A stretch of DNA of 5,815 nt, taken from an uncultured Ruminococcus sp. (lineage in GTDB: Bacteria > Bacillota > Clostridia > Oscillospirales > Ruminococcaceae). Positions 5,466-5,815 of this stretch are shown piece by piece. The DNA is taken from assembly GCA_902464115.1 (NCBI GenBank), contig CABQIF010000122.1, forward strand, positions 1-5,815, given 5' to 3'. The notes beneath the pieces are model-generated. The model worked only from the letters and a program-made list of their open reading frames with translations. It did no database searches and was not told where the DNA came from. Positions within the stretch are counted from its first letter, which is position 1, and every line of letters starts with the position of its first letter. The position numbers and the translations under genes were made by a program.

Positions 5466-5815
5466 ATGAAAATCAAAAAGAAGGTATTTGCTGCCAGTCT
5501 GGCGGCTGCAATGGCATTGAATGCTGTTTGTGTCAGCTCGTTTTTTGGTGGCGTTTCCGCTGCTGGCGAAACAAAGTATGAATTTGAAGACGGTAAAATT
5601 ACCGGTGTTTCTACAGAAGTAGAAGAAGTTGCAAGTGCTAGCGGTGGCAAGGTTGTTCATATGCGGGATGCAGGTGAAACCATTAAGGTAACTGTCAATG
5701 TAGAAAAAGCTGGTATGTATGACTTAAACATTTGCTATGCAACGGATGGCGGTGCAAAGACTCAGAAGCTGAATGTCAACGGCAATGCCGCAGGCGATTT
5801 GGCTTTGTCCAACCA
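5466..5815 (+). CDS. Secreted protein with N-terminal CBM35/CBM6-like carbohydrate-binding module, 3' end outside window
   Basis: The first 116 codons of a longer gene are visible. Residues 1 to about 34 are a Sec signal peptide: basic MKIKKK, a hydrophobic alanine-rich core (VFAASLAAAMALNAVCV) and small residues GGVSAAG for signal peptidase I cleavage near VSA-A. The mature part begins TKYEFEDGKITGVS, then SGGKVVHMRDAGETIKVTV, then GMYDLNICYATDGGAKTQ and LNVNG. This order (E-x-E-D near the start, SGG-x-V-x-x-M, G-x-Y-x-L-x-I-x-Y, V-N-G) is typical of CBM35/CBM6 beta-sandwich modules. They bind xylan, mannan, pectin or related sugars and usually sit beside a glycoside hydrolase domain or a dockerin. 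The catalytic part lies past the window edge, so the enzyme class cannot be given; a GH26 or GH5 mannanase, a xylanase, or a binding-only protein are all possible. A strong promoter and AGGAGG site precede it. It is transcribed away from the NACHT gene and unlikely to be functionally linked to it. Confidence 0.88.
   Translation, partial: MKIKKKVFAASLAAAMALNAVCVSSFFGGVSAAGETKYEFEDGKITGVSTEVEEVASASGGKVVHMRDAGETIKVTVNVEKAGMYDLNICYATDGGAKTQKLNVNGNAAGDLALSN

Noticed and set aside
5354..5660. Minus-strand open frames opposite the start of the secreted protein gene.
   Set aside because: The plus strand has a consensus promoter, an AGGAGG site, a signal peptide and a CBM-like sequence, so the antisense frames are shadows.
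1..5815. CRISPR array, insertion sequence, integrase or retron-like elements.
   Set aside because: No regularly spaced repeats, transposase or recombinase motifs, or reverse transcriptase motifs are seen on either strand.

Overview
The window looks like a chromosomal accessory region from a gut or rumen Gram-positive bacterium, most likely a Ruminococcus-type clostridium. This rests on strong AGGAGG-type ribosome binding sites, a TTG start, AT-rich intergenic DNA, and a secreted protein whose N-terminal module resembles the carbohydrate-binding modules of ruminococcal plant-wall enzymes. The genus is an inference; there is no rRNA or housekeeping protein to confirm it.

Layout, left to right. 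Positions 1-485 (minus strand) hold the 5' part of a RimJ/RimL-type GNAT acetyltransferase gene. It reads open to the window edge except for one in-frame TAG at codon 36, so it looks like a pseudogene killed by a point mutation. It is AT-rich, with mostly TTA leucine codons, unlike the next gene. Positions 486-684 contain a 35-nt fragment that closely resembles the 5' half of a tRNA-Leu (minus strand, 581-615) and breaks off inside the anticodon loop. A hairpin at 624-644 could end transcription of the large gene.

Positions 685-5058 (minus strand) are one 1457-residue protein that fills three quarters of the window. It has an unassigned N-terminal region of about 250 residues, a NACHT NTPase with clear Walker A and Walker B motifs, a short pentapeptide-like stretch, and about 670 residues of degenerate WD40-type beta-propeller sequence. 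This is the architecture of bacterial NLR-like (NACHT) proteins, several of which are antiphage defence proteins. It starts at TTG behind a strong Shine-Dalgarno. It appears to be a stand-alone gene, since no partner gene lies beside it on the same strand.

Positions 5059-5465 are a divergent intergenic region. It carries a weak candidate promoter for the NACHT gene, an excellent sigma-70-type promoter (TTGACA, 17 bp, TAAAAT) for the rightward gene, a 9-bp hairpin, and repeated ATCCAT/ATGGAT and TTGCACAA-type motifs that may be regulator sites. From 5466 to the right edge runs the start of a secreted protein: a signal peptide followed by a CBM35/CBM6-like module, probably the front of a plant-polysaccharide hydrolase.

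The genes do not form one pathway. The secreted carbohydrate-binding protein looks like host metabolism. The NACHT-WD40 gene, the broken tRNA-Leu copy and the dead, compositionally different acetyltransferase together suggest a tRNA-associated site of gene gain and loss holding a probable defence gene.
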